Shown here in pieces: positions 44,563 through 52,346 of a stretch of DNA of 64,000 bases. The stretch is from the NCBI RefSeq assembly GCF_018310535.1, contig NZ_CP074103.1, positions 62,001 to 126,000 of the forward strand. The letters run 5' to 3'. Every line of letters starts with the position of its first letter. Positions within the stretch are counted from its first letter, which is position 1. A model generated the notes under the pieces. It saw only the letters and a list, made by a program, of their open reading frames with translations. It had not been told where the DNA came from and made no database searches. A program made the translations under genes and the position numbers. The stretch comes from Streptomyces mirabilis. GTDB taxonomy: Bacteria > Actinomycetota > Actinomycetes > Streptomycetales > Streptomycetaceae.

Positions 44563-45435
44563 TCAGTCGTGAGTGACGACAGCGACCGGGCATGGCGCGT
44601 GGTGGATGGCGGCGTGGGTCACTGGACCGATGCCCGGTGCCAGGGCGGGGCGGTCCCGTCGGCGGCCCACGACCAGGAGGGCGGATCCCGACGCCACGCT
44701 CGCCATGGCCCGTGCGGCGCTGTCGAACGTGACCTCATCGATGACCCGCACCCCGGGGAACTTTTCCTGCCACGGGCGCAGCGCCGTGCCCAGTTCCTGG
44801 CCCAGCGCTCTTGCGACGGCTTCGGCGGTTTCGGGGCTCGAGGACCACAGACTGGAGGCCGGGACCGGCAGAGTCCTGCAGTGGACGGCACGCAGCGTGG
44901 TGCCGCGCCGGGCGGCGGCACCGAAGGCGAACTCCAGCACCTCCTCGCACCGCCGGCGCAGGCTCAGTCCCACGACCACACCGGTGGCCTCAGCACAGGA
45001 TGCCTGCTCGTCCTGCCGCTCGTCGGCGCGGACCAGGACGACGGGCCGGTCGGCTCGCGCCACCACATGCAGACCGATGTCGCCGAGGAAGAAGCCTTTG
45101 ACCGGGCCGATGCCTCGTGAGCCGAGCACCAGCATCTCGGAGGCTGCCCCGGCAGTGAGCAGCGCGGCGGTGGCATCCTGCGAGGCCAGTTCCGTGGTGA
45201 GGGGCAGGCCGGGGTGGAGCTCGCGCAGTTCACTCTCCGCATCACGCAGGATGCGGTGTGCCCAGTGGCGTTGCGTGTCCTTTCCCGGGATGTCCGCCGC
45301 CGTGGACGCAAGCGGGACCCACGCGTGGATAAGGCGCAGCGGGAGCCCGCGCCGCACAGCCTCATCTGCCGCCCAGCGTGCGGCGGACAGACTCTCCGGG
45401 GACCCGTCGAGGCCCGCGGTGACGACTGCTTCCAT
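44563..45435 (-). CDS. Tandem universal stress protein (UspA)
   Basis: A 290-residue protein of two Usp domains. Domain 1 starts 'VVTAGLDGSPESLSAARWAA' and ends with the ATP-loop-like 'LVLGSRGIGPVKGFFLG'. Domain 2 starts 'GVVVGLSLRRRCEEVLEFAF' and ends 'LVVGRRRDRPALAPGIGPV' with 'THAAIHHAPCPVAVV'. The G-2x-G-9x-G(S/T) pattern is only partly kept. Such tandem proteins are induced in dormancy and hypoxia in actinobacteria. It stands next to several decayed dormancy-type genes. Confidence 0.8.
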   Translation of the reverse strand: MEAVVTAGLDGSPESLSAARWAADEAVRRGLPLRLIHAWVPLASTAADIPGKDTQRHWAHRILRDAESELRELHPGLPLTTELASQDATAALLTAGAASEMLVLGSRGIGPVKGFFLGDIGLHVVARADRPVVLVRADERQDEQASCAEATGVVVGLSLRRRCEEVLEFAFGAAARRGTTLRAVHCRTLPVPASSLWSSSPETAEAVARALGQELGTALRPWQEKFPGVRVIDEVTFDSAARAMASVASGSALLVVGRRRDRPALAPGIGPVTHAAIHHAPCPVAVVTHD

Positions 45436-45796
45436 GGCCGGTACCTCCGTGGTGGCACGACGTCGGGGTATGGCGGACAGGCTTCCCGCATCGAACCCAT
45501 GCCGCAGGAGTCACACGGGCCTGGGAACCCGGCAGCGGCTGCGGATCTCGAGGCCCGCGGTGACGACCACCACGTGGGCACGCCGCCGCGCCGCTTGCTG
45601 CCCTGGCCAGACCCGCGGGGCGCGGGGGGCTGGGCGAGCCCGTGGAGTGCTCAGGCACCCGCCTGACCAGCATCCACCGTCGGGAATCCGTCCGCATTTC
45701 CGAGCAGCACGTCCGGCAGGTATCCCTCGCCGCTGCACAGGCCCGGTCCGTGACCCCGGCACCAGATCGGTGGCAGTTCCATCCCAAAGGAAACAC
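45436..45796. other. Stretch without a supported gene
   Basis: No gene. A short minus-strand phrase 'VVVVTAGLEI' near 45555 resembles the start of a Usp domain, which could be another leftover, but it is too short to claim. Confidence 0.35.
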
Positions 45797-45940
45797 ATGA
45801 GCCTGCGTGGACGAGGACACGGGCGCGCTACGCGTGGCACCGGGGCGGCGGCGCCTCAGCTGCGGCTGGATGAGTTGCTGGAGGACCTGCAGGCGCAGAT
45901 CGCGCGGGTGCGCTCCACCCGGGACCGCGCGCACCTGGAG
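45797..45940 (+). pseudogene. N-terminal stub of a DevS-like GAF histidine kinase
   Basis: 'LRLDELLEDLQAQIARVRST' followed by 'RDRAH' is the start of many actinobacterial GAF-domain sensor kinases of the DevS/DosS type. The match then ends where an antisense nitroreductase fragment begins. ATG at 45797 with AAAGGAAAC upstream may be the old start. The kinase itself is gone. Confidence 0.5.
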
Positions 45941-46058
45941 GGTGAGGGTCTCGGGGTCCGGCCGGTAGCGCCACGGCTGCGTGTTGCAGACCGAGGGCGC
46001 GGCCGCCGCGGCCGATGCAGGCTTCCAAGGTCGAGGCGTCAAGGGTCGCGGATCGCAT
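45905..46058 (-). pseudogene. N-terminal stub of an Acg-type nitroreductase
   Basis: Minus-strand frames give 'MRSATLDASTLEACIGR', then after a frameshift 'AAAAPSVCNTQPWRYRPDPE' and 'TLTLQVRAVPG'. The phrase 'AAPSxxNTQPWRYR' is characteristic of the Acg/Rv3131-like nitroreductase group of dormancy regulons. Only the first 50 residues survive; the end meets the DevS stub near 45935, marking a deletion junction. Confidence 0.6.
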
Positions 46059-46143
46059 GATGTCCTCCTCCCGGACTGGCGCCACAACGGCGCTGCCGTC
46101 CTTTGGGCCTGCGCCCCTTGGGGCGGTGCGGCGTAGGGCCGGT

Positions 46144-46286
46144 GGTCCCCCACCGGGGACCTATCAAGCCGGACGCGCCCGGCACGGAGCCCGGCCATCC
46201 CCCTGCCAGGCCCGGGCTGAACGGCCCAGGGCCGCAGGCGAGTGGGTCCCGAACGGCCCCGCGATGCCGTCTGGTCGGCCCCTGCC
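46144..46286 (+). promoter_or_regulatory. Candidate promoter elements of the Rv1733c-like gene
   Basis: GGTCCCC and GGGGACC face each other around CACC at 46144-46161. GGGCTGAACGGCCC and a similar CCCGAACGGCCCC follow, and GGTCGGCCCCTGCC (third exact copy) lies at 46273-46286, about 60 bp before the start codon. Dormancy-regulator control is inferred. Confidence 0.45.
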
Positions 46287-46344
46287 GTGGCCCGTGACCG
46301 GGTGTCACCGTCGGGACAGTGATGCCGATGGGAGGTGCGGTCCG

Positions 46345-46941
46345 ATGCGCAAGGCACAGCGTACGAAGCGTACGAAGCGGCTGATGTGGCGGTGGCGGAG
46401 CAATCCGCTGCGCCGGCACGACGACATCGTTGAGGCATGGATCGTGCTGGCCGTGTGGACGGTCATGGCGCTGGGCGGCACCCTTGTCGGCGCGCTGGCG
46501 GCCCATGCCACCGACGAGTCCCTGGCGAGCCTGCGCGCCGAGCGCCACACGGTGCGGGCCGTGCTCCTCGAGAGCACCACCCGGGCTGTACCGGCGGGAG
46601 CCGGCGTGTCGACCGACGGCCGCGTTGGCGCGGAGGTCCGCTGGAGGGCGTCGGACGGCACCCCGCAAACCGGCCGGGCCCAGGTGGACGCCGGGCAGAA
46701 GGCCGGCGCGAGGGTCCTGGTCTGGACGGACACTGACGGAAAGCTCACGAAGGAGCCGCCGACCGCCACCGGGGCAGCCTTCGAGGCAGTCGTTGTGGGC
46801 GCCGGGGCCGCGTTCGCCTTCGGCGGTGTGACGTTCGCGGCCGGACGGGCCCTGCGGTGGCGGCTCGACCGGCGGCACTACGACCAGTGGGGCCGGGAGT
46901 GGGCCCTGGTCGGACCGCAGTGGCGGCGCAGGACCACGTGA
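46345..46941 (+). CDS. Rv1733c-family membrane protein
   Basis: A 198-residue protein. The N-terminal 'LMWRWRSNPLRRHDDIVEAW' followed by a membrane helix 'IVLAVWTVMALGGTLVGALA', an extracytoplasmic domain of about 95 residues ('VRAVLLESTTRAVPAGAG', 'AEVRWRASDGTPQTGRAQVD') and a second helix ('EAVVVGAGAAFAFGGVTFAA') are the hallmarks of Rv1733c-type proteins, members of the DosR dormancy regulon in mycobacteria. GGGAGG precedes the ATG. The biochemical role is unknown. Confidence 0.8.
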   Translation: MRKAQRTKRTKRLMWRWRSNPLRRHDDIVEAWIVLAVWTVMALGGTLVGALAAHATDESLASLRAERHTVRAVLLESTTRAVPAGAGVSTDGRVGAEVRWRASDGTPQTGRAQVDAGQKAGARVLVWTDTDGKLTKEPPTATGAAFEAVVVGAGAAFAFGGVTFAAGRALRWRLDRRHYDQWGREWALVGPQWRRRTT

Positions 46942-47056
46942 TCCGGGACCGGTCGGCCTGCGCACAGAGTCCGACCGGCTCTGGAGGGCGCCGCCCCGGC
47001 CGCCGGACGCCGGGAGGCGACAGGAACCGGCGCCTCAGCAGCGGCGGTGGCGCGTG

Positions 47057-47426
47057 ATGACTGCAACGATCGGGCGGTGGCCGGGCCCGCTGCCGGATCC
47101 GGCAGGCTCAAGAGAGGGCTTCCCGGGCCGAGGAGCGCATCGCGGAAGGACGTACGTCCTGTCCGCCGAACTCCCGGGCATCGAACCGGCCGAGGACGTC
47201 GAGATCAGCGTGAGGGAAGAGGGTGCCGACGCCACCGACGGAGCGCTCCGGGCAAAGATGCAGAAACAGCACGGAGTTCCGCTACGGCACCTTCGCCCGC
47301 GCGGTCCGGCTGCCCGCCGGGGCCTGCGGCGAGGACGCGCCCGCGGCGTACAGGCACGGTGTAGTGACCATCCCGGTCCCGGTCCCCGAAACGAAGTCGG
47401 GCACGCGGCCCGGGCATGCGGCCTGA
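47057..47426 (+). pseudogene. Hsp20 small heat-shock protein, frameshifted
   Basis: One frame gives 'GRTYVLSAELPGIEPAEDVE', the second alpha-crystallin half is in another frame: 'STEFRYGTFARAVRLPAGAC' and 'AAYRHGVVTIPVPVPETK'. The 'ELPG' and 'SEFRYGxFxRxxxLPxG' signatures are clear. A frameshift near 47270 and a short loss before it break the gene. Hsp20 is another usual dormancy/hypoxia gene. Confidence 0.7.
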
Positions 47427-47480
47427 GCGAGTCGCTCCAGGGGCACTCGCTGATGCCGGGGGGCTGCTGTGGCCGCCGGG

Positions 47481-47804
47481 TCACAGGCGCAGGGTGCGGC
47501 GCAGGGCGGTGGTCATCTCGTCGAGCTTGGCCTCGGCCGTCTCCGGGTCGAGCCGGGCCGCGTCGAGCACGCAGTGCCGGGCGTGGTCGTCGAGCAGGCC
47601 CAGGGCGACTTCCTGCAGGGCGTGGGTGACGGCGCTGATCTGGGTGAGGATGTCGATGCAGTAGCGCTCGTCCTCGACCATGCGGGTCACCCCTCGCACC
47701 TGTCCCTCCACCCGGTGCATCCGGGCCAGGTGGTCCTCCTTGCGGCTGTGGACGCCGCCCGGTCCCGCATGCTGCGGGTCATGTCCGCCGGGGACGGTGA
47801 CCAT
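47481..47804 (-). CDS. csoR: CsoR-family copper-sensing repressor
   Basis: A 107-residue helical repressor of the DUF156 family. The Cu(I) ligands of CsoR are in place: Cys in 'EDERYCIDILTQISAV' and the His and Cys in 'LLDDHARHCVLDA'. 'RKEDHLARMHRVEGQVRGV' is the usual first helix. ATG at 47804 has GGAGGTGAGCGGG upstream. A CsoR-type palindrome lies 74 bp upstream. In the apo state such proteins block operators and leave when Cu(I) binds. Confidence 0.85.
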   Translation of the reverse strand: MVTVPGGHDPQHAGPGGVHSRKEDHLARMHRVEGQVRGVTRMVEDERYCIDILTQISAVTHALQEVALGLLDDHARHCVLDAARLDPETAEAKLDEMTTALRRTLRL

Positions 47805-47877
47805 CCCGCTCACCTCCGCGCAGGGGCTGGTGAAACCGCTGCCCGTTCGGGCCGCGCACCTTTCACTCTCGGCGCCG

Positions 47878-47897
47878 ATACCCCCACCGTGTAGGGG
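47878..47897. promoter_or_regulatory. CsoR-type operator upstream of csoR
   Basis: ATACCCCC-ACCGTG-TAGGGG has the G-tract palindrome seen in copper-responsive CsoR sites. It lies between this csoR gene and the TerC-like gene at 48032, so it could control both. Confidence 0.55.
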
Positions 47898-47930
47898 CCC
47901 CTCGGCCCCGGGCGGGGGCCGAGGGGCCCC
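47894..47930. terminator. Very strong 16-bp GC hairpin
   Basis: GGGGCCCCTCGGCCCC pairs perfectly with GGGGCCGAGGGGCCCC around a 5-nt loop. Since the genes on each side are divergent, it is not a normal end-of-gene terminator. It may insulate the two promoters or act in the 5' leader of the gene at 48032. Confidence 0.5.
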
Positions 47931-48031
47931 TGTCCGGCCGGTTCCCGGCGGCGGGAGGGTGGCGGTGTCCGCCACGCGCGATCCCCGGGGCCCGCCCCGC
48001 GCCGTGGGAAGCGAGGAGCCCGAGGAGCCCG

Positions 48032-49132
48032 ATGATGTCTGTACTGCGCACCTTCGGCTGGTCCTTCGGCGTGACGCTGCTGGGCCTGGGGGCGGCGCTG
48101 CTGGCCTGGGGGCCCGGCGGGCTGGCCGCGGTGGCGGTCCTCGGCGTGCTGGAGGTGTCGCTGTCGTTCGACAACGCGGTGGTCAACGCCACCGTGCTGC
48201 GCCGGATGGACGCGTTCTGGCAGCGGATGTTCCTGACCGTGGGCATCCTGATCGCGGTCTTCGGGATGCGGCTGGTCTTCCCGGTACTGGTGGTCTCGGT
48301 GACCACCAGGCTGAGCCCCGGGGCCGTCCTCGGCATGGCGATCGGCGACCCGGACTCCTACGCGGCGCACCTGGAACACGCCCACCCGGCCATCGCCGCC
48401 TTCGGCGGCATGTTCCTGCTGATGATCGCCCTGGACTTCCTCCTCGCCGAGCGGGACATCCACTGGCTGCCGCCGCTGGAACGCGCCCTGGCAAGGGCCG
48501 GCGGCCTCGACCGGCTGTCGGTCCTGGTCGCCCTGGCCGCGCTGGCGACCGCCGCCGCGACCCTGGCCGGGCCCAGCTCCTCCACCGTGCTGCTGGCCGG
48601 GACGCTGGGACTGATCGCCTACCTGGCGGTCGGCGGCCTGTCCCAGTACTTCCAGGCCCCGGCGGAGGAAGCACAGGCCGACCCGGCCCCCGCGCTCACC
48701 CGGCAACGGCCGCGCGCCATCGCCGTGGGCAAGGCCGCGTTCTTCCTGTTCCTCTACCTGGAGGTGCTGGACGCCTCGTTCTCCTTCGACGGCGTGGTCG
48801 GCGCGTTCGCCATCAGCCAGAACATCTTCCAGATCGCGCTCGGGCTGGGGATCGGCGCGATGTACATCCGGTCACTGACCGTACACTTGGTGCGTCGCGG
48901 CACCCTGGACGACTACGTCTACCTGGAGCACGGCGCGCACTACGCGATCGGCGCGCTCGCCGTCATCCTCCTCGTCACGATCAAGTACGACGTGCCGCAG
49001 GTGGTCACCGGCGGCATCGGCGTGGCACTCATCGGCGCCTCCTTCCTCTCCTCGCTCGCCCGCAACCGCCGCCGACAGAGCGGTCGGCCGGACCAGGACA
49101 CGGACCGGGAAGCTGGCCCCGTACGACGCTGA
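48032..49132 (+). CDS. DUF475/TerC-like integral membrane protein
   Basis: A 366-residue protein with about nine helices. Two acidic helix motifs typical of the TerC/DUF475 group are visible: 'VLEVSLSFDNAVVNATVLRR' (about 40-59) and 'LEVLDASFSFDGVVGAFAIS' (about 248-267). These Asp/Asn residues may bind a divalent metal, and relatives have been linked to Mn export or tellurite resistance. ATG at 48032 has GAGGAGCCCG upstream. A CsoR-type site lies further upstream. Confidence 0.8.
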   Translation: MMSVLRTFGWSFGVTLLGLGAALLAWGPGGLAAVAVLGVLEVSLSFDNAVVNATVLRRMDAFWQRMFLTVGILIAVFGMRLVFPVLVVSVTTRLSPGAVLGMAIGDPDSYAAHLEHAHPAIAAFGGMFLLMIALDFLLAERDIHWLPPLERALARAGGLDRLSVLVALAALATAAATLAGPSSSTVLLAGTLGLIAYLAVGGLSQYFQAPAEEAQADPAPALTRQRPRAIAVGKAAFFLFLYLEVLDASFSFDGVVGAFAISQNIFQIALGLGIGAMYIRSLTVHLVRRGTLDDYVYLEHGAHYAIGALAVILLVTIKYDVPQVVTGGIGVALIGASFLSSLARNRRRQSGRPDQDTDREAGPVRR

Positions 49133-49184
49133 GCGCCGCCCGGCAGCGAGGAAGGGACCTTCGGCCCAACGCTAAGACCCTTAG

Positions 49185-49198
49185 TACCCATGCGGGGT
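49185..49198. promoter_or_regulatory. Weak CsoR-like site upstream of a His-rich protein
   Basis: TACCC-ATGC-GGGGT forms a short G-tract palindrome 60 bp before the gene at 49257. About 30 bp further upstream GGGACCTTCGGCCC also resembles a dyad. Control by copper or redox is inferred. Confidence 0.4.
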
Positions 49199-49256
49199 TC
49201 CCGTTGGTGGGCGAGGGTGGAGAACAAAGGGAGATCCACGGCAACGAATCCAAGAG

Positions 49257-49499
49257 ATGTGGGAGCCGGAGATCACATCGAAACTGCTCACAGGCGTCGC
49301 GGCCGCGGTCGCCGCCGTTGCTGTTCTGCTCTGGCTCGGCGTGCCGCCGCTTGTGCTGGTGCTGCTCGCGCTCGTGGTGGCGTGCCCGCTGAGCATGGCC
49401 TTCATGCACGGCGGCCACGGCGATGGAACGAACGCCGACCACCAGCACGGGAACCACGACGGGGCCGACCTCAGGAAGAGGGGACCGCATCACCACTGA
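49257..49499 (+). CDS. His-rich small membrane protein (DUF2933-like)
   Basis: An 80-residue protein: two hydrophobic segments ('LLTGVAAAVAAVAVLLWLG', 'LVLVLLALVVACPLSMAFM') and a His-rich tail ('HGGHGDGTNADHQHGNHDG', then 'GPHHH'). It resembles the proteins at 37263 and 40155. Metal binding at the membrane is likely. The ribosome site is weak (CAAGAG). Confidence 0.65.
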   Translation: MWEPEITSKLLTGVAAAVAAVAVLLWLGVPPLVLVLLALVVACPLSMAFMHGGHGDGTNADHQHGNHDGADLRKRGPHHH

Positions 49500-49635
49500 C
49501 CGTCCACAGACCCGTCACGGCTGGAGGACAGGCTCCCCGTGCCTGGCGGCCGGGCGCGGGGGATGGTGGATTCAAGGCAGCCGAATCAGCGGCCCGACCC
49601 CGTCACGGTCGTGGGCCGGGAGGAAGTGAGAGGCC

Positions 49636-50412
49636 ATGAGCAGCATCGCCCGCCGCATCGCGAACCTGTTCCGGATCAAGGCGAACAAGGCCTTGGACCG
49701 GGCCGAGGACCCGCGCGAGATCCTGGACTACTCCTACGAGCAGCAGCGGGAGCTGCTGCAGAAGGTACGGCGCGGCGTGGCGGACGTCGCCACCAGCCGC
49801 AAACGCCTCGAACTGCAGACGCGCACCCTGGAGCAGTCCGGCGGCAAGCTGCAGGACCAGGCCCAGAAGGCACTGGCCATCGGACGTGAGGACCTCGCCC
49901 GCGAGGCCGTGGGACGCCGGGCGGCGGTGACCGCGCAGATCACCGACCTGCAGGGCCAGCATGCCGCGCTGCAGGCCCAGGAGGAGAAACTCACCCTGGC
50001 CTCACAGCGTCTTGAAACCAAGGTGGATGCCTTCCGCACCCACAAGGAGACCATCAAGGCCACCTACACCGCCGCCGAGGCGCAGACCCGGATCACCGAG
50101 GCCGTCACCGGCATCGGCGAGGAGATGGGCGACGTCGGCATGGCCATCCAGCGAGCCCAGGACAAGACCGAGCAGCTCCAGGCCCGCGCCGGGGCGCTGG
50201 ACGAGCTGATCGCCTCCGGCGCTCTGGAGGACGCCACCCTCCCGGCCGGCCGGGACGACATCCAGGCCGAACTCGACCGGGCCACTGCGGGCGGGGACGT
50301 CGAGCTGGAGCTGGCCCGGATGAAGCAGCAGCTCGCGCCCGCCCCCGCCGCGCCCGCCCTGGAGGACGGCAGGCCCGCGGAGGCCGGAGCCGACAAGGAG
50401 GGATCGTCGTGA
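49636..50412 (+). CDS. pspA: PspA/IM30 phage-shock protein
   Basis: A 258-residue coiled-coil protein of the PspA/IM30 family. Start 'IARRIANLFRIKANKALDRA' is the amphipathic membrane-binding helix, followed by 'EDPREILDYSYEQQRELLQK' and long charged coiled coils to about residue 200. These proteins form ESCRT-III-like assemblies that protect leaky membranes. It is followed by pspAA and an M48 protease through GTGA overlaps, a cluster known in actinobacteria. Confidence 0.9.
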   Translation: MSSIARRIANLFRIKANKALDRAEDPREILDYSYEQQRELLQKVRRGVADVATSRKRLELQTRTLEQSGGKLQDQAQKALAIGREDLAREAVGRRAAVTAQITDLQGQHAALQAQEEKLTLASQRLETKVDAFRTHKETIKATYTAAEAQTRITEAVTGIGEEMGDVGMAIQRAQDKTEQLQARAGALDELIASGALEDATLPAGRDDIQAELDRATAGGDVELELARMKQQLAPAPAAPALEDGRPAEAGADKEGSS

Positions 50413-50687
50413 TCATGCGGATTCTCGGCGAAGGCCAGTACGAGATCGCCGACGCTCACCTGAACCAGCTCAACGAGCTGGACGCCCCGGTGCAGTCGGC
50501 CGCAGCCTCCGGCGACGAGCAGGCGTTCGCCACCGCGCTGCGGGCGCTGCTGGACACCGTACGATCCCTGGGAACCCCGCTCCCGCCCGACACGCTCGCG
50601 CCGTCCAACCTGATCCTCCCCGACGAGGACGCCACCCTCCACGAGGTGCAGGCGCTGCTGGCCGGCGAGGGCCTGATTCCGGGGTGA
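50409..50687 (+). CDS. pspAA: PspA-associated protein PspAA
   Basis: A 92-residue protein starting at GTG in GTGA overlap with pspA. 'MRILGEGQYEIADAHLNQLN' and 'LPPDTLAPSNLILPDEDATL' are the typical PspAA motifs. It is thought to act as a partner of PspA in actinobacteria and other non-proteobacteria. Confidence 0.85.
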   Translation: MIMRILGEGQYEIADAHLNQLNELDAPVQSAAASGDEQAFATALRALLDTVRSLGTPLPPDTLAPSNLILPDEDATLHEVQALLAGEGLIPG

Positions 50688-51601
50688 CGGCCGTGCGCAG
50701 CCGCTTCGCTCCCGACCGGCAGCTGACCGCCCGCATGGGTGTCACGCTGTTCCTGCTCGGACTGCTGTACGTGGCGTTCGTCGCCGTGCTGATCGCGCTG
50801 CTCAAGTCGTGGATCATCGTGGTGGTCATCGCCGCCGGTCTGCTGGCCGCGCAGTACTGGTTCTCCGACCGGATCGCCCTGTTCGCGATGCACGGCCGCC
50901 TCGTCACCCCCGAGGAGGAGCCCCAGCTGCACGGGATCATCGACCGGCTGTGCGCCACCGCGGACATGCCCAAACCCCGGGTGGCGCTCTCCCGGATGGA
51001 CATGCCCAACGCCTTCGCCACCGGCCGCAACGCCAACCACGCCGTCGTCTGCGTCACCACCGGCCTGCAGCGCCGCCTGGAACCCGACGAGCTGGAGGGC
51101 GTACTCGCCCACGAGCTGTCCCACGTCGCGCACCGCGACGTCGCGGTCATCACCATCGCCTCGTTCCTGGGCGTGATCGCCGGGCTCATGGTCCGCTTCG
51201 CCTTCTACTCCCAGCTCTTCGGCGGGCGCGACCGGCGCGACGACCAGAACACCGCCGCGCTCCTTTTCGCCGTCATGGCGGTCTCCGCCCTCGTCTACGC
51301 CCTCAGCTTCCTGCTCATCCGCGCCTTGTCCCGCTACCGGGAACTGGCCGCCGACCGGGCGGGCGTCATGCTCACCGGCAAGCCCTCCGCCCTGGCGTCG
51401 GCCCTGACCAAGGTCAGCGGCGACATCGCCCGCATCCCCACCCAGGACCTGCGCACCGCCCAGGCGTTCAACGCCTTCTTCTTCACCCCCGCCCTCGGCC
51501 CGGGCACGGTCGTGGCCAACCTGTTCTCCACCCACCCCACCCTCCAGCGCCGCCTCGACCAGCTCGCCGAGATCTCCGCCGAGCTGGGCCGCCCGGGCTG
51601 A
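50684..51601 (+). CDS. htpX: M48 family (HtpX-type) membrane metalloprotease
   Basis: A 305-residue protease. Two N-terminal helices ('GVTLFLLGLLYVAFVAVLIA', 'WIIVVVIAAGLLAAQYWF'), the zinc site 'GVLAHELSHVAHRDV' (HELSH about 143-147), two more helices and the third ligand region 'YRELAADRAGVMLTG' agree with HtpX. It cuts misfolded membrane proteins. GTGA overlap with pspAA puts it in the membrane-stress operon. A fragment of a related gene lies at 43713-43768. Confidence 0.9.
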   Translation: MTAVRSRFAPDRQLTARMGVTLFLLGLLYVAFVAVLIALLKSWIIVVVIAAGLLAAQYWFSDRIALFAMHGRLVTPEEEPQLHGIIDRLCATADMPKPRVALSRMDMPNAFATGRNANHAVVCVTTGLQRRLEPDELEGVLAHELSHVAHRDVAVITIASFLGVIAGLMVRFAFYSQLFGGRDRRDDQNTAALLFAVMAVSALVYALSFLLIRALSRYRELAADRAGVMLTGKPSALASALTKVSGDIARIPTQDLRTAQAFNAFFFTPALGPGTVVANLFSTHPTLQRRLDQLAEISAELGRPG

Positions 51602-51629
51602 GCGAGCAGCACGTCAAGGAGGATCCCGG

Positions 51630-52346
51630 ATGAGCGACGGCCCTGTTGCGCAGGCGCACCCGCACGCCCTGGTGGTGGACGACGAGGCGGAGCTGGGCCG
51701 GCTGGTCGGCGACTACCTGTCCCGCGAGGGGTTCGCCGTGGACGTCGTACGCAACGGCGTGGACGCCCTGGATCTGGCCCGGAGCGCGGCACCCGACGTG
51801 GTGGTCCTGGATGTGATGATGCCCGGCATCGACGGCGTGGAGGTGTGCCGGCAGCTGCGCACCTTCAGCGACGCGTACGTCATCATGCTGACCGCCCGCG
51901 TGGAGGAGGTCGACAAGCTCATCGGCCTGTCGGTGGGCGCCGACGACTACCTGACCAAGCCGTTCAGCCCGCGGGAGCTGGTCGCCCGCATCAAGGCGAT
52001 GCTGCGCCGCCCCCGCGGCGGGCAGCCGGCGCCGGGTCACGCGCTGGTCCGCCGGTTCGGCGAGCTGACCATCGACCCGGAGGCCCGGGAGGTCACCCTC
52101 ACCGGCCGCCCGGTCGAGCTGACCCGGCTGGAGTTCGACCTGCTGGAGGCGCTGTCCTCGCGCCCCCGCCTGGCGTTCAGCCGACGGCAGCTGATCGAGC
52201 GGGTCTGGGGACCGGAGTGGGGCGGGGATGAGCACATCGTGGACGTCCACGTCGCCCGGCTGCGGCGCAAACTGAGCGACGACCCGGTCGCCTCCCGGTT
52301 CGTGCTCACCGTGCGCGGGATCGGCTACCGGATGGGCCCCGGCTGA
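51630..52346 (+). CDS. OmpR-type response regulator
   Basis: A 238-residue regulator. Receiver domain: acidic pair in 'ALVVDDEAELG', phosphorylatable Asp in 'PDVVVLDVMMPGIDG' (about 60), Thr in 'IMLTARVEE' and Lys in 'DYLTKPFSPREL'. The winged-helix output domain includes 'LTRLEFDLLEALSSRP' and 'VDVHVARLRRKLSDDP'. TGATG overlap with the sensor kinase gene. The next gene after the kinase is a multicopper oxidase, so copper or envelope stress sensing is possible. Confidence 0.92.
   Translation: MSDGPVAQAHPHALVVDDEAELGRLVGDYLSREGFAVDVVRNGVDALDLARSAAPDVVVLDVMMPGIDGVEVCRQLRTFSDAYVIMLTARVEEVDKLIGLSVGADDYLTKPFSPRELVARIKAMLRRPRGGQPAPGHALVRRFGELTIDPEAREVTLTGRPVELTRLEFDLLEALSSRPRLAFSRRQLIERVWGPEWGGDEHIVDVHVARLRRKLSDDPVASRFVLTVRGIGYRMGPG

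Noticed and set aside
45540..45600. Second UspA gene start
   Set aside because: Only about 10 residues of similarity, too short to support a feature.
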